DNA of 64,000 nucleotides from Pseudoscleropodium purum (lineage: Eukaryota; Streptophyta; Bryopsida; Hypnales; Brachytheciaceae), in NCBI GenBank assembly GCA_963969395.1, contig OZ017805.1:620001-684000 (forward strand), in the 5' to 3' direction. Under the pieces are notes generated by a model. It was not told where the DNA came from and searched no databases. It worked only from the letters and a program-made list of their open reading frames with translations. A program made the translations under genes and the position numbers. This document shows, piece by piece, positions 37,978 through 51,481 of this stretch. The number at the start of each line of letters is the position of its first letter. Positions within the stretch are counted from its first letter, which is position 1.

Positions 37978-40900
37978 ATGGGAACGGTCTTTTGCACATT
38001 CTCCACCGGGAACTGTCAACCGCATGTCGGGAACTTAAATCCACTACTACTTCACTTTTTTCCCTCTCTAGTTGCTAAACCTCGTGGATATATAGTTGAG
38101 AAAAAGAATGGTGAATTAGCAACCGTAATAAGGAGAGAATGGAAGGGTTGGTGCTGTTTGCATCGGATTAGGTTGTTAAGTGTTAGTGATTCATGGCGGC
38201 GACTAGCAATCTGCCTATACAAAAGTGCGTAGTGGCAGCCTAGATGGTTTGTCTGGTCATTCCTTCCCATCCAGCTTACCAAGTGCAACTAGAAGAGGAC
38301 CTCATGTGTATTGTGGAGTATGAAGAATAAATAGATGATTTAAGAATTCATTTACGGAGTTTTGAACCAGTATGAGTTGACGGTGGGGGTCGACTCGTAG
38401 CTTGGACAGAAGACATTTGGGTGGATGTGTATTCATTCAGAAAAAGTGAACTGAAATTAGTGGAAAGGGTAGATAATTATGTAATTGAAAAATTCCGGAG
38501 TTTGGCTCACACGAAGGAAGGTTTTGCCATTAGTGATTGCAAGAACAAGAAGCATAGACAGGTACTAGAATTCTTCATTTCAATCCTATATCCAAAAAAG
38601 CCTACTAGAATTACGGTCATAGTGGCTAACATCATCTTTAGAGCCTTAGAGGATTGAATTGTGGATTGGGAGAGAGTGATTCAGGGCATAGTGGGCAAAC
38701 TAGTTGATCACGTGGCTAAGGAAAAACACAACCCTATCACCTCATATTTGTTTCACCTCTACCATCATAAGGAGGTCTTGAGTGCTCAAAAAACAATTTA
38801 GTACAACACCAAAATCGAGATCCTGAAGTACAACCTGATGGATGAACTAAAAAAGAAAGAAAAAGAATCCGAAGAAGAAGGACAACCGGAAGAAGAAGAA
38901 AAAGTTGCTAACCAAAAACGAAGGAAGTCTAAGGATCCAACTACACGAGGGAAGGCACCAACACTAGATAGAAGAGAACCGAGTCCGAATTTGAAACATC
39001 ATGAAGAACTGGATTTCTTTGAAGCTGGAATCTAATGGATGTAATAGGTCAAACAAACGTATGGCGACCTAGAGGATCACGTACCCCTCATCTCAAGCAA
39101 ACTCAAGGTGGAGTTGGACAAGATTTTGGAAGAGATCCAAAAATGGTTGGATCCGAAAGAATTCCAATAAAAGGAGGAACAAATTTAGAAGTTGGAAGAG
39201 AAAAGGGATAGCCTCAAATCCCAATTAGAGTGGATAGAAGGGGAGTTGAATGTGGCAAGATAGAAGGAGATAGATGCTCTTTGACTTGTCCACGACTTGA
39301 AGGAATTCGTAATGATTCTAGAACATATGGTGATCAAAGTTGACCTCTATACTACGTGGTTGTAGAAGGAAGGTCATATGACCAGATTGAAGATGGTTAA
39401 GATCCTGGTTGATTTTGAAGCTAGGATGAGGGTTCTCTTTAGGGACATGCGCAAGTTGTTGGGGTATCTGGATCCAGAAAGGGCCATAGACTTAGAAAGA
39501 TTTTTGGAAGTTCCCAAAAGTATATTCCGGGATACTCCAGTTCAATAGACTCTAGTTCGGCAGACTTCTAGTGTTCGTATTTAGCAACAATCAAAAGGAC
39601 TAAAGTCTATTCTTACTCCAACAGTTGGTCCACCAATCAATCAAGCGTGGAAACTAACAAAACAACCGTTACCTGAGCTAGAGAAGGAACCAAGTAGGAA
39701 GTTTGTTATGATAGAGCAAAGCATTTCCATCCCAATTCTTCTACTACTTGGGAGAATCACGGCCGAAAAGTTCAAGACATCTGGATTGAATGTTCGTGGC
39801 AACCTTGATGGATGAATTGGAGCAATGAAAAATCTAGTCAGGTCTCATCTAGAAGACTTTTTGTACATGTATCATTTGTCACCAAAGCAAGATCGCACGA
39901 AGATTGAGCTAAGTGATTCACTGCAAGCCAAGGATCCAAAGATTCAAAAGATCGAAAAGGCAAAAGAGGATGTATTGAAGTTTGGATTCAAGAAAGAGAT
40001 GGATGATGAAGACTCACCTCTAGAAATTCAAGGGAAACCTCAAACCTGGTTGACAACAAAGAATACCCCAATAAAGGCTTTGGTGAAGACTCCAGTCATT
40101 CAAAGCGGGAGCACCATGAAGAAGGCATGGCGGGATAGCTAGATAGTAGGTAGTTAATAAAGATTTTTTTTAGATTCCGGAACTAGTTTTCCAAGCGTGG
40201 GTCCAAGCTTTGAATATCTAGGGATAGATGGCTGTGAACTTTCCAGATGTCCCGAGGTGTTCATTGTATGGTTACCTTGATTTCTGGGGTGCCTTTTTGG
40301 CTTTTTAGGCGCTGACTTTTGTTTTTGTTTTTTAAGGATGGGCAATTTTGTTGCCCTATCATTCCATCCTAGAGCATTTTCAATTGTATTTCATTCCTTT
40401 TTTTAATCTAAGCCATCAAGTTGGATATTTTGGCTCCAACATCTGTATAAGGATTGTGTTGATTTATTGCTTGGAGTGTTGAGATGTAAAAAGGACGGGT
40501 GAGGAGGAATCCAGATTTGGGATAATTGGGTCAACTTGAGGGAGTACTATTGTAATAATGTTGAATTCATGATTGAGGAGCTATGCATGGTGCCTTTGAA
40601 CTATCGGAACGGTAATTTGGTTCAAGTAAATAGTGGTGTGAGTGCAGGCCTGGAATTGTGTCTGATTTTGTGCGAAGATTAGCGGCTACTAGCAGAAACT
40701 CCCACTTACCGAAAGGTTTGCCAACCTTAGAATCTATCTAAACATTTAAAAAAAACTATTCCTCTTTGGTTTCCGATACATCTAATTTGTTGTTGAAGTG
40801 GAGGAGAGTGTACAAAATCCTAAGTGACCTACTTACTGAAAGACCATCCAGAAAGTTGTGAGGATCCGGATCTTCTTTCTTTGTTGCAACACCTTGATTA

Positions 40901-41245
40901 CTTGGGTGTTTTGTGTGTTTTAGTCAGTTTAGTAAGTATGAGAACTAGAGTGGTGAAGTCCATACCCTTGGAAAGATCAATAGTGGACCCTTTGATGGTA
41001 AAACAAAGGAATTGAAAACCAGTACTTTAGAGAGACATAACTAGAAACCGAGTTATACTAAATTTGGATTGGAATCCAAGTAGTAGTTGCATCTAGAAAA
41101 GAGAAGAAGAAAGTAGTTGAAAGAAGAAGAAGAGACAATTCAGATACTAAAGTTTGGGAGAACATCTGGAATTTCCTGGGACGATAATCCATGTCATCTG
41201 ACCACGTTTTCGTGTGTAAAGATACTTACGCCTAGATTGCACGTA
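37978..41245 (+). pseudogene. Decayed coiled-coil, gag-like gene, copy A
   Basis: Plus-strand frames include EEKFRS-type helical sequence and PTRITVIVANIIFRALED (38421-38657), then after a stop VDWERVIQGIVGKLVDHV and an acidic/basic stretch with KKKEKESEEEG (38838-39035). Later come LVDFEARMRVLFRDMRKLLGY (39380-39550, read through stops) and a Lys/Glu-rich 105-residue frame (39825-40142). The composition is that of a coiled-coil structural protein. It resembles gag-like proteins of plant retroelements in general character only; no zinc knuckle or enzyme domain is visible. It is collinear with an inverted copy at 48.4-51.48 kb. Matching anchors are 38298-38313, 38393-38415, 39370-39540, 40540-40720 and 41170-41240. 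Numerous stops show loss of function. Confidence 0.5.
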
Positions 41246-43149
41246 CAACATAAAGACTTCCATTTCTTTGGAAAACTCCCAAAATAATGAATATGATGTT
41301 AGTGTATTCTTAAATCCTCAATTCTAGATTGGGTAGAGTTCAGTTATGAATACTTCATACGCCCATGTTTTTTTCTCCATTACTTAACTTATACGCTTTT
41401 GTCACTACTTGAAAAGAATTACGTAGAAAAACTATTAGATTCTATTCATAAAAAATTAGAATATTTTATTTCTATTTTAATATTTTTTACACTTTCAATA
41501 GTGTAATTCATATTCCAAAAAGTTCCTTTCTAACTATTCATTTATATCTATAACTTTACTACATTAGTTGGACTTAGACTATATTCATTAAACTTAGACT
41601 AATAAGAAATAATACTAAGAAATATAATAACTAAAAATAATAATATTTCATAAGAAACTTATGTTGGAGTTTGACGAATATCCTAGAGGGAATATCTTTA
41701 GCCGCTCCACCTTGATGTTTAATACTTCATGTATGCTTCCTTGGCCCTTGACATAAACTTCCTCATTGATATGATTGAGGATGCAACTTGCCTTCAGAGG
41801 TCTTTCTTTTTTCACTACAACAATCTTGTCTCATATAGCCTATGCTTGTTGCAATTCCTTTTGGAAAGAAAATAGAAGTTTCCTTCTCTTCTTTTGCTTC
41901 CTCAAAGTATATTGGGGACCACTCTCGCTTTTAACCTTTACAACATGCATGAGACAAGTGGATCATATTGTAGAACGACACTACAAAGTGCATACAATTA
42001 TATGAATAGGAAAAGTAGTTGAAGTGCACATTCTAATATACATTTGATACTATTATCAAGGCATGACCTGAATTTCTAAATCCCTGTCATATTGTGTTCA
42101 CTAGAATTGCTAGACCTAGGCTTCTAACATTATAATATAGGATACCAAAAGGTCTTCTACATCGGAATTCAAATTTGAAAGTTGGCTTCACCTATCTTTA
42201 GAATTATGTCTTGAATTCAAATATTTGATAGATCTTCTTTATTAAATATTCCATTATAGTATCTAAGTGTAGGACACCAATTATTTTCAAAATTCACTTG
42301 CATCCCCTAGTTTGATTTTTAGAATATGGTAGGTAATCCTTATGATTAGACGGTAGGTATATCTACAGTTGAGAGGTCTAATTGGCAAATGCCAGCAAAT
42401 AGTCCTTCTTTGTTGATGCATTTTCGCCCGCCAACATATCCAAATAGTATAGCAACGGTTAGTATCGTTGGCTACCTTTGAAATCTTGTATTTGTTTGTA
42501 AGTCTAGGAACAAAATTGTTGCATTAGACTAGAATTCACTAATCCATCACAAAATGTAGTATCTTCCTACCATCTTCTTATATAGGTCATTTTGTATGTA
42601 ACAATTTTGAGTGTGACTATTTGAAGTGATTCTCGAAGCACAATAAGACAGAGTGGTGTGGTTATACTATAGTTCCATTCTATGTTGGTACTAATCCTAT
42701 AAAGGATTCATGTCTTCTTTGCAAGATATGCAAATGCCCACCACATTGTATTAATATTTGTGATGCTAGAATATACTACATCTATAGCGATACTGCTCTG
42801 ATGACCCAAGCATGCATCTTGTAGCTTCTAGAATATGCAAAGAGGCTGTAGATACTATTTTAGATCTTATTGCTTGTGAGGTTGCCAAAACCCCAAGTGC
42901 CACTAACTTAGCTAGGATTGTCTTCTCTGACAGACAAATTGTAACAGACAAAAGTCAAATAATGTCAAGTAGACCCTTTATGACATCCAATAAAGTCAAA
43001 AAATTTACCTTTGACTTTTTAAAAATTATCCCCCCTTGTACTTAGACCACCTGAATGCCATGTGTCCTCTACATGGTACATTTACAAGTACATGCGCATC
43101 ATTTAGAGAGGGGCAACTACATGTTAGATGACTACATATAAGATGACTA
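41246..43149. other. AT-rich intergenic sequence, no gene seen
   Basis: Homology between the two inverted gag-like copies stops near 41245. The frames at 41775-42005 and 42812-43045 lack recognisable motifs. Confidence 0.4.
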
Positions 43150-43400
43150 TATATTAGTATGACCGCGTGTAAAGGCAACTATAGTGAGGGCGACTACGGT
43201 GAAGGCAAATGTGGGTGATCAAGAAGCAACCGTAGGTATTGAGGGACAACCTCGGGTGCCTGAGGGGCAATCGTAGGTATCGAAAGGTGACTATAGGTAA
43301 CCAAGAGGCAATCGCGAGTGCCTAAGGGGCGCGAGTGGGTTTCCAAAGGCGCCATGGTTGTCCAAGAGGTGATCGTGGATTCAAGGGGCAAGTAAAGGTA
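43150..43400. repeat. 21-bp degenerate tandem repeat
   Basis: About a dozen units built on AGAGGCAA(C/T)CGT(A/G)GGTGCC(T/A) and variants, each 19-21 bases, GC-richer than the surroundings. The minus-strand frame at 43194-43391 is only a translation of this array. Confidence 0.72.
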
Positions 43401-44509
43401 ATGGCTAAGAGGCTACAAGTTGGTAAATTGAAGCTACCTTAGATAGGAAAAATGCCACTTTAGATGAGTGAAGAGCAATTACAAGCAAACAAAAAGATGT
43501 GTATAAATCAAGCAAATGCAAAAGAGCAAATTCAAAAAGAAAAAATCCCTATTTCTTTTAATTATCTTTAAAAAATAGTAATTATGAAAAATAGTAGGTT
43601 TTCATCCTTTATTTTTATTTTAAAATTAGCATGGCAATACTATTTTGGAATAAAGGGTAGGTTTCTATGACCTCAAAAAATTTACATAATTTTTTAAAAC
43701 CTTTTTCTAAATATAGTAAATCAAATCAGATTTCAAAGAATATAAATTTTATTTTAATTGGTACCCGAGAGCAAAAGTTATGCCATTCTAAGTTCAAAAA
43801 GGCATTTGAGTTATTTGAATTATTTTTCTTTCTTTTCTAGAGATTATATTTTCATTCATATTTAAAGATTTGATTCATTTATTTTGAACTAGTGACGAGA
43901 AAGTTATACTAAGACAATCTTGTTTTTCTAGTAATCTAACCATTTTTTTGAAAAAATGACTTACAAAATTAATTTTTTGATGCAATTTTTTCAATTTTTC
44001 AAAAATAATTGTTAGAAAAGGTTAAATTTTTTTGTTAGAACAATCTGATTTTTGGAATCATTGTGATTTAATTCCATCTTAGAGCTATTAGCAATTGAGT
44101 TTTTCCTTCAATCTTGAACTTATTTCTATGGAACAATTTTTTAATGAGTGAAAATTAAGTATTTTTTCATTGAATTTTTCCCCAAATTTTCATTTCAATT
44201 CTTCAATATAAAAAATTAAGAAATTAAAATCCATATTGTAAAAGCTTTATTAAAAAACTCAAAGCCAAAAAATCAAGTCAAGCAAGGTCCAAAAATATTT
44301 ATTTCCTTCACTATAAATTAACATATCTTACAATCTACAAGGTCAAAGTTTTGGGAATTTCTTCTTCAAATTTTTATACTACTCTAGTATAAGGTTCTAT
44401 GGTTAGATATGCCAAAAAAATTTAAGTTTTTTACTCACATTAAGAATGGTAGATTTTAGCATTTTTTGATGAAAAAAAGCCTTCAATTGGGACTTTAGGG
44501 GGAATAGGG
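43401..44509. other. AT-rich sequence, no gene seen
   Basis: Long A- and T-rich runs without a protein-like frame or clear period. Confidence 0.45.
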
Positions 44510-45790
44510 GCTAACTACCCATATCTTGTTTTTTATATTGGATAAATTTGACAAATAATTTAAAAACGAGTAGAATGATCTTTGAATTTGAAAAAAATAA
44601 AATAGGTAAGTTATTGCTCAAATATCCATGCATTGTTTTTTTATATTGGATCAATGAAATAAACAAGACATGAGTAAGATGATTTTTGAATTTACAAAAA
44701 GAAATAGGTAAGCTATTTTTAAAATATTTATACATGGTTTTTTTATATTAAATCATTGTGACCAAAAATTCATGAGTAGGAATGATGATCTTTGAATATA
44801 TAAAAAATAAATAGGTAAGTTCTTACTTAAATCTCTATCCTTTTTTTCAGATTAATGTGAGAAATAATTGATAATTAGAAGAAATTTTTTAATATTGCAA
44901 AAACTAAGAAGGAAATTTCTTTTATTCAAATCTTTGTTTTATATTTTTTTTTTATAAAATCAAAGTGAAAAATACTTAATAATAAAGAATCTTAGAAAAT
45001 TGTGAAAAATAAATAGTGAAGTTCATACTTTAATGTCTACCATTTATTTTTTAATTTTAGATCAAGATGGCAAATACTATATGAGTAGGATGGTTAATTG
45101 AAATTTGAAAAAAACTAATGTAAAAGTTCTTAAATGTACATCTTTTATATTTTATTTTTAGATTATGTGATAGGTAATTAAAAATTAAAAGGATTTTGTA
45201 AGGATTTTAAAAATTTAGTAATTTAAAAAGAAAAGTTCTTAATTAAGTCTCCATCCGTTATCTTTTGTTATTAAATCAATGTGATAAATAATAATTGAGT
45301 AGAATGAGTCTTTTAAAATTTTGAAGAATATATTCAAAAAATAGGCTTATTGAAATTTCTAAGAAATTATTTATTTATAGAATTGAAATGACAAATATTC
45401 ATAATAAAGACTCTTTGAGAATTGCAAAAATTAAATGGAAATTAAATGGAAATTAATTAAATGTCTACTCTTTAAAAAAAATCAATATAACTAATAATTC
45501 ATCATTAAGAAGACTAATAAAAAATTAAAAAATATAAATAGAATAGACTAGACTTAAGTTTCATTCAATACTTTTATATTTAAATCAAGTCTGCAAATAA
45601 TTTATGATTATAAGGAGTCTTTAAAAATTGGGAAAATTAAAAGGGGAAGTGACTACTCAAATTTCCAACCATTAGTTATTTTTCACAATCATTGCCCAAA
45701 AATTGTGCATGACTAAAATGAACTTTTGAGAATTGAAATAGATAATATATTTATTTCTTATCCAAATCACTTCTCCTCATATTAGTATAT
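44510..45790. repeat. About 105-bp degenerate tandem array
   Basis: The phrase AAATAGGTAAGTT or a variant recurs near 44603, 44705, 44812, 44909, 45015, 45120 and 45227, and less clearly to about 45.79 kb. The period is close to 105 bases over roughly 11-12 copies. Each unit also has TTTTATATTGGATCAATGTG-like and AATTCATGAGTAGGATGATC-like parts. No coding potential. Confidence 0.75.
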
Positions 45791-46779
45791 TTAAAATTAA
45801 TATGACAAACAATTCATAATTAATTATCATAAAGGATTGGTTCCACATTCTTTCACTCTCTCAAGGAATTCATGCAAGAGAGGCAAATTCAAGAGGGCCA
45901 TTGAGGAATGAAAAAAAAACAATGTCTTTTAAGAACATTTATTTTCTTGAGGGGTAACTACTTGTATTAGGGCAACTAATTGTAGTATTAGAGTAACCAT
46001 GTATAAGGTTTATAGGAGAAAAGCACTCTCTCCTAAAAATTGTCAAGCAACCTATTTCTCCCTCTTCCCAAGTGAAAAGACAACAAATGTCAGATGAGAT
46101 TAAAAGAAACCTAAAACCACCTTCTGTTGCCGTATGATGTGAATTAAGAAAAAAAAATGTCATTGAAGTTACACTATTTGTGCATTTCAAAAAGAAACAT
46201 ATGTATGAGTGCTAGTACATGATGATAGGACTTCGCTTATGCTTCTTTATATAAACATGTAATATGTAAATCAAATGTTTTATTTAATTAATTTCATTGA
46301 TTAAGGCCATATTTACTAAAATGAGACAAATTGGTGATATTGAGACCTTAGGATCCATCATTTCAAAGATAAAGTTGTTGAAGGCAAAGATTAATATAAG
46401 CACTCCATTGCCAATTATTTGAAGGATATGAAATTATAAGTAAATACAAAGGTGAAAGTGTGTTATATTTTGAAAGGCTTAGAGTAATGAAAATGTAAGA
46501 AACAAGAAAAAAAAATTAGACATGATTTAGAGGTAAAAAAAATGTGACATTTATATAAGCGGGTCACTTTCTACTGAAGGATATGAATTTACTTGAGAAC
46601 CCATGTACATATGAAACAATTCATCTCACTTGTAACTATATATAATTCATGAGAAATGGATCCTACTTAGATTCTCCTAAAGCCTAAGTGTAAATAAATG
46701 TAATTGTGTAGAAAAGAGGAAGCTATTTATATCTACATGAAGCTCTTAACTAAACTATAAATTTTTTTTGTATAGATGA
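45791..46779. other. Intergenic sequence, no gene seen
   Basis: No supported feature. The minus frame at 45939-46190 has no recognisable motif. Confidence 0.4.
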
Positions 46780-47760
46780 ATGGCTATTCTGTTAATAGAA
46801 ATGAATGTTTACAAAATTGCTTGATTCCTAAACAAGATTCATTGGGCTACCCCTCGTTCTTAGTAAAAGAACTACTCTTCTCTACTTCTTTCGATGCCTT
46901 TAAAGATTTGAATTTGGCATATACTCTAAACATATCCTTGTGCCACAATGGCCTAGATTTTTTGTTGGCACTAAGGACAAGACCTCCCTTCTCGATCTTG
47001 ATTAGGTCATTGACAACCCTTTGTCTCTTGCGCTCACTTCGCGAAATGCCATCATTCGAAAGAGATGCAATGCTTCAAGCAAGCGGCCTTAGAAGTGATC
47101 TATTCAATGAGCCTATGTACGGATCTATACTTCCAATTGATCATGAGTCATTTGACCGCCTCAAGACTTGAGGAAATGCTCAACTAGAGATAGGTAAAGA
47201 AAACGACAAAGATTAGCTTCTCATGGATTTGAAGGGTGAGGACCTAGTAATGCCTACAATACATAGACTCTAAGCCGCATTGAATTCACCTAAAGACATC
47301 TTCCTTTTACGATCCCTCTCATTCAAATCTGCACTAAAATCTCTATTTGGGGCAGATAGATGCCCCAATGGATTAGGAAATGGACTTCCATCGTCGATAT
47401 GAAAATCTCCAATAACTCCTATGTCATGCGTATAGAATTTCTTTTGCGACATGATTTTTGGGTTTAGGGTGGCGACTGTGAATTTAGTCGGCTTGGAATA
47501 GAGGTTGTTCTCTTCAATGTGGACGACAAGTAAATAGGGATCTTGACTAGTCTTTGATTGGGTGGTCTGTCTACAACCCCTTCTTCTACATTCCTTTTGG
47601 AGTAGTTGATGGCTGTCAAACCTACGTCTGTGGCGGAGCACAATATAAGAGGCCTCAAATACTCAAACAACAAGCAACTCCTTCCACCAAAAAATGACCT
47701 CCTTGAAAGCAAAGCCTTCGATCCAGACAATAAGCTCCTAGTCAACAACTACCTTCGTTG
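46780..47760 (-). pseudogene. Decayed minus-strand coding relic, unidentified
   Basis: Minus-strand frames at 47270-47748 (a SKALLSRRSFFGG stretch, then NYSKRNVEEGVVDRP in one frame and KKFYTHDIGVIGDFHIDDG in another) are followed towards lower coordinates by RSERKRQRVVNDLIKIEKGG and WHKDMFRVYAKFKSLKASKE (about 46.84-47.05 kb). Basic and serine-rich composition with several stops suggests a disrupted gene rather than noise. It lies on the same strand as, and downstream of, gag-like copy B, so it may be a later part of the same element. The plus frame at 46776-47171 is antisense to it. I do not recognise the family. Confidence 0.3.
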
Positions 47761-48389
47761 AAGTAAGTACAAGACGAAACCTCCCATCTGTAGCAACATT
47801 AGATTAAAAAGAGATCTACACATTATCTTTGACACAAGGATAATTGAACAATTCAAAGAAGACATCACAAGAAATGCATGCAATTATCCTTGAGCCGAAG
47901 ATAATTGCATAGTGTAGCAAGACCAAACTCTAGAAACATCACGAGACACAATAAAAACCAAATGATGTTGGATTTGAAATTCAAAACTGTCTTATACAAT
48001 TGAGTGAAATATACATAAAAAATCGTATTTATATTATGTACAACGAGTTCCATGATAGAACATCTACGGACAAGTCTATCTTCTACTACGACTCTTGGAC
48101 TCTATCTTTAATTTCATTCCAAGTAGCATGAAACGTGATCCAAAGTTATTCGTTGACTTTTTGAAATTGTCCAAAATATACTCAACTCCATTTGAAGAAG
48201 TCGTCAAGGGAAGAATGCCAATCCGATTTGCCTCTATAAATTCTTGTAGGCGACCTACATGACATTCTTCGTGGAGTCGCTTCAACCAAGGGATTAAGCT
48301 TCTTATCAGAAGGTTATCCCCCTCTTGAGAACGATCCCAATTCTAAAGGAATATTGCATTCCCATTCTCATTGAGGATGCTCTTTTGGG
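47761..48389. other. Spacer with a short minus-strand frame
   Basis: A 69-residue minus-strand frame (48076-48285) reads MKRLHEECHVGRLQEFIEAN. It may be a further piece of the decayed element downstream of copy B, but it has no recognisable domain. Confidence 0.25.
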
Positions 48390-51300
48390 AGGAGTTGTCA
48401 CACATGCAGTCTAGGCGTAAGTATCTTTATACATGAAAACATGGTAAGATGACATGAATTATCGTCCTAGGGAATTCTAGATGCTTTTTCAAACTCCAAT
48501 ATCCAGATGATCGTTTTGTCCTCTTCCAACTATTCTTTTTCACTTTTTTTTCTAGATTCACTATTATCCGGATTCCTATTTGGATCTGGAATCACTCGGT
48601 TTTCTAGTTTCGCCCCATAACAAACTGGTTTTCAATTCCTGTATTTTACCATTACAGGGTCCTCTATTGATCTTTTGAGGGGTAGGGACTTCACCACTCT
48701 AGCCTATTCACTACATAGATAAAAACAAATAAATAACAAACATCCAAGTACTCAAGGTGTTGTAGCATAGGAGGTAGATCCAGATCCTCACAATATCCTG
48801 GATGGTCGATCCGGAATGCAAATCACTCAGGAATGCGTTCACTCCTTACTACAACGACAAATCTTAGATGCTTGGAACTAACAAGGGGGTAATCTTTCTA
48901 GGTGTATGACGGATTCCAAGGTTGGCAAACCTTTTGGTGAGTGGGAGTTTCCTCTGATGGTTGCTAATCTCTGTACATAATCGTTTCCTATTCCAGATCT
49001 GCACTCACACCACTCTTCACTAAAAACCGGATTATCATTCCAATAGTTCAAAGGCACCATGCGTAGCTCCCTCGTCTTATATCTAACATCATTACAATAG
49101 TACTCCCTCAGTCCGATCAAGTTATTTGAAATCCGGATTCCTCCTCACCCGTCCTTCTTACATCTCAACACTCAAATAACAAATCAATACAATCCGGATA
49201 CACAATTGGAGCCAGAATGTCCACCAAATGATTCAAATTAAAGAAGGAAATGGAAGACAACAAAATAATTGCTAGGATGGAATAAGAGGGCAACAAACTT
49301 GCCCGCCCTTACAAATCAAAATTAAAACCAAAGTCAACGCCTAAAAAGCCAAAAAGGAATTTCAAAAATTAAGGCAACCAATTAGTGAACAATCTGGGAT
49401 ATCCGAAACATCTACAACCCAACTGTCTCGACAAATCCGGAACCGCTAAAACAATCCGGAACCCAAATCCATGTTTGGAAATCCCGTTCCAGATAAAAAT
49501 TCTACCTAACTACCTGTGCTTTATCTACCTCGCTGTGCCTTCTTGGAGCTACTCCCACTTTGACTGCCTAGAATCTTCACTGAAGCCTTCATTGGTGTAT
49601 TCTTCGCTGATAACCGAGTTTGAAGCTTCTATGAAACCTTGGGAGGCGAGTCTTCGGATTCCATGTCTTCCTCAGATCCGGATTTCAACACTTCTTTTTC
49701 TGACTCCTCAATCTCTAGATCCTTGGCTTGTGGTGATTTACTCAATTCAATCTCAGTACGATCCTGTTTCGGCGTCGACTACTACATATGAGAGAAATCT
49801 TACAGATGAGATCGAGCCGGATTCGTCATTACTCCAATTTGTTCATCAAAGTTGCCACAAACCGTTAATTCGGGTACCATAAACTTTCCGACCGTGACTT
49901 TCCCAAGTGATGGGAAAATTAGGACCGAAAATGCTTGTTTTGTCGGAACAAACTTCCCACTCACCCCTTTCTCCGGCTCAGGTCGCGTTGGTCCTAATGG
50001 AGTCCGTTCTTGGCTACTTGAGGGTCTTGCTACTGGGATGAGGATAGACTTCAGTCCCTCCGATTGTAGCTAGAGTGGACCACTCAAAGCTTGTCGGATT
50101 GGGGTCCGTCAAATCAGAATATTCAAGAATATGCTCTTGGGGACTTTTAGAAACCCTTCTAAATCGATGGTCCATTTCGGATCCAAGTATACTAGCAACT
50201 TGTGCATATCCTTCAAAACAATCTTCATCCGAGTTTTGAAGTCGATTAGGATCTTTACCATCCTGGATCTAGTCATGAACCCTTCCTTCGTCAACTAGGC
50301 GGTGTAGAGGTCAACTGGATCACTGTACGCTTCGGAACCATGACAAGTTCTTTGAGGTCGTGGACAAGTCCGAGAGCCTCCATTTCCTTCTATCTCACCA
50401 CATTTAGCTCCCCCTTTGTCCACTCGAGTTGGAACTTGAAGTTGTCCCTTTCCTCCTCCAATTTTTGGATTTATTCTTCTTTTTGTCGGAACTCGTCCGA
50501 ATTCGGACGTTTCCAAATCTCTTCCAAAATTTGGTTCGACTATACCTTGAATTCGTTTGTGATAAGAAGCATGTGATTCTCCAAGTTACCATACATCTAT
50601 TTGGCCTACTACATCCATTGGATTCCAACTTCAAAGAACTCGAGCTCTTGGGGATGTTCCAGATCTAATATTGGTTCCTTCCATTCCGGTGTTGGCACCT
50701 TCCTCTATGCCGCCGGATTTGTGGACTTCCTTCATTTTCGGTCCACTATTTCTTCTTCCTCTTCTAGTTGCTCTTTTTTGGATTCCTTCTCCTCCTTCTC
50801 CAACTCTTCCATGAGGCCGTACTTCAAGATCTCGATTCTAATGTTGTATTCAATCGTCTCCTCAACACTCAAGACCTCTTTGTGGTAATAGAGGTAGAAC
50901 AAATACAGCGTGATAGGGTTGTGCTTTGATCAACCTACATGCTCTACCATCTTGCCCACAACTCCTTGAATCATTCTTCCCCAATGGACGATCCGGTCCT
51001 CGAAAGCCCCAAAAATGGTGTTGGCCACCATGACCGTAACGTGGGTAGGCTTTTCCGAATACAAGATTGGAATTAGAAAGTTCAGTATCTGTCTATGCCT
51101 CTTGTTCTTACAATAACTAATGGCAAATACCTCTTTTAAGTGGGCTTGACTCTAGAACTTTCTGGTCACGTACTTGTCTGCTCTTTTTGCTAGTCCGAGC
51201 CTATTTTTCTTAAACAAATAGACATCCGCTCAGATGTCTTCTGTCCAAGCTACGAGTCAACCTTTCACTATCAACTCGTATTGATTTGGAACTCCATAAA

Positions 51301-51481
51301 TGAGTTTCTGAATCATCTCCTCCTTCTTTATGCTCCATGGCCTATCTAACAACCCGACACACCCAATACACATGAGGTCTTCCATTAACTGCACTCAATG
51401 ACCCAAATCGGAAGGGATAATCAAACAAACCTTCCGAGCTGCAACTCTAGACTTTCGTGTAGTTAGGTCGGTAACCACCAC
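48390..51481 (-). pseudogene. Decayed coiled-coil, gag-like gene, copy B (inverted)
   Basis: Minus-strand frames match copy A in inverted order: an EDRIVHWGRMIQGVVGKMVEH-type region near 50.97 kb, a Lys/Glu-rich stretch near 50.75-50.85 kb, and MVKILIDFKTRMKIVLKDMH (50109-50294), the counterpart of MVKILVDFEARMRVLFRDMR in copy A. LREYYCNDVRYKTRELRMVPL at 48878-49120 corresponds to 40540-40720. Stops and frame changes interrupt it. Its 5' side ends abruptly at 51481, where the hAT element starts; the continuation expected from copy A is not seen beyond the hAT element. The plus-strand frames over the interval are antisense. Confidence 0.5.

Noticed and set aside
46776..47171. 131-residue plus-strand frame
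   Set aside because: The minus strand over the same stretch has more protein-like basic sequence continuous with neighbouring minus-strand relics.
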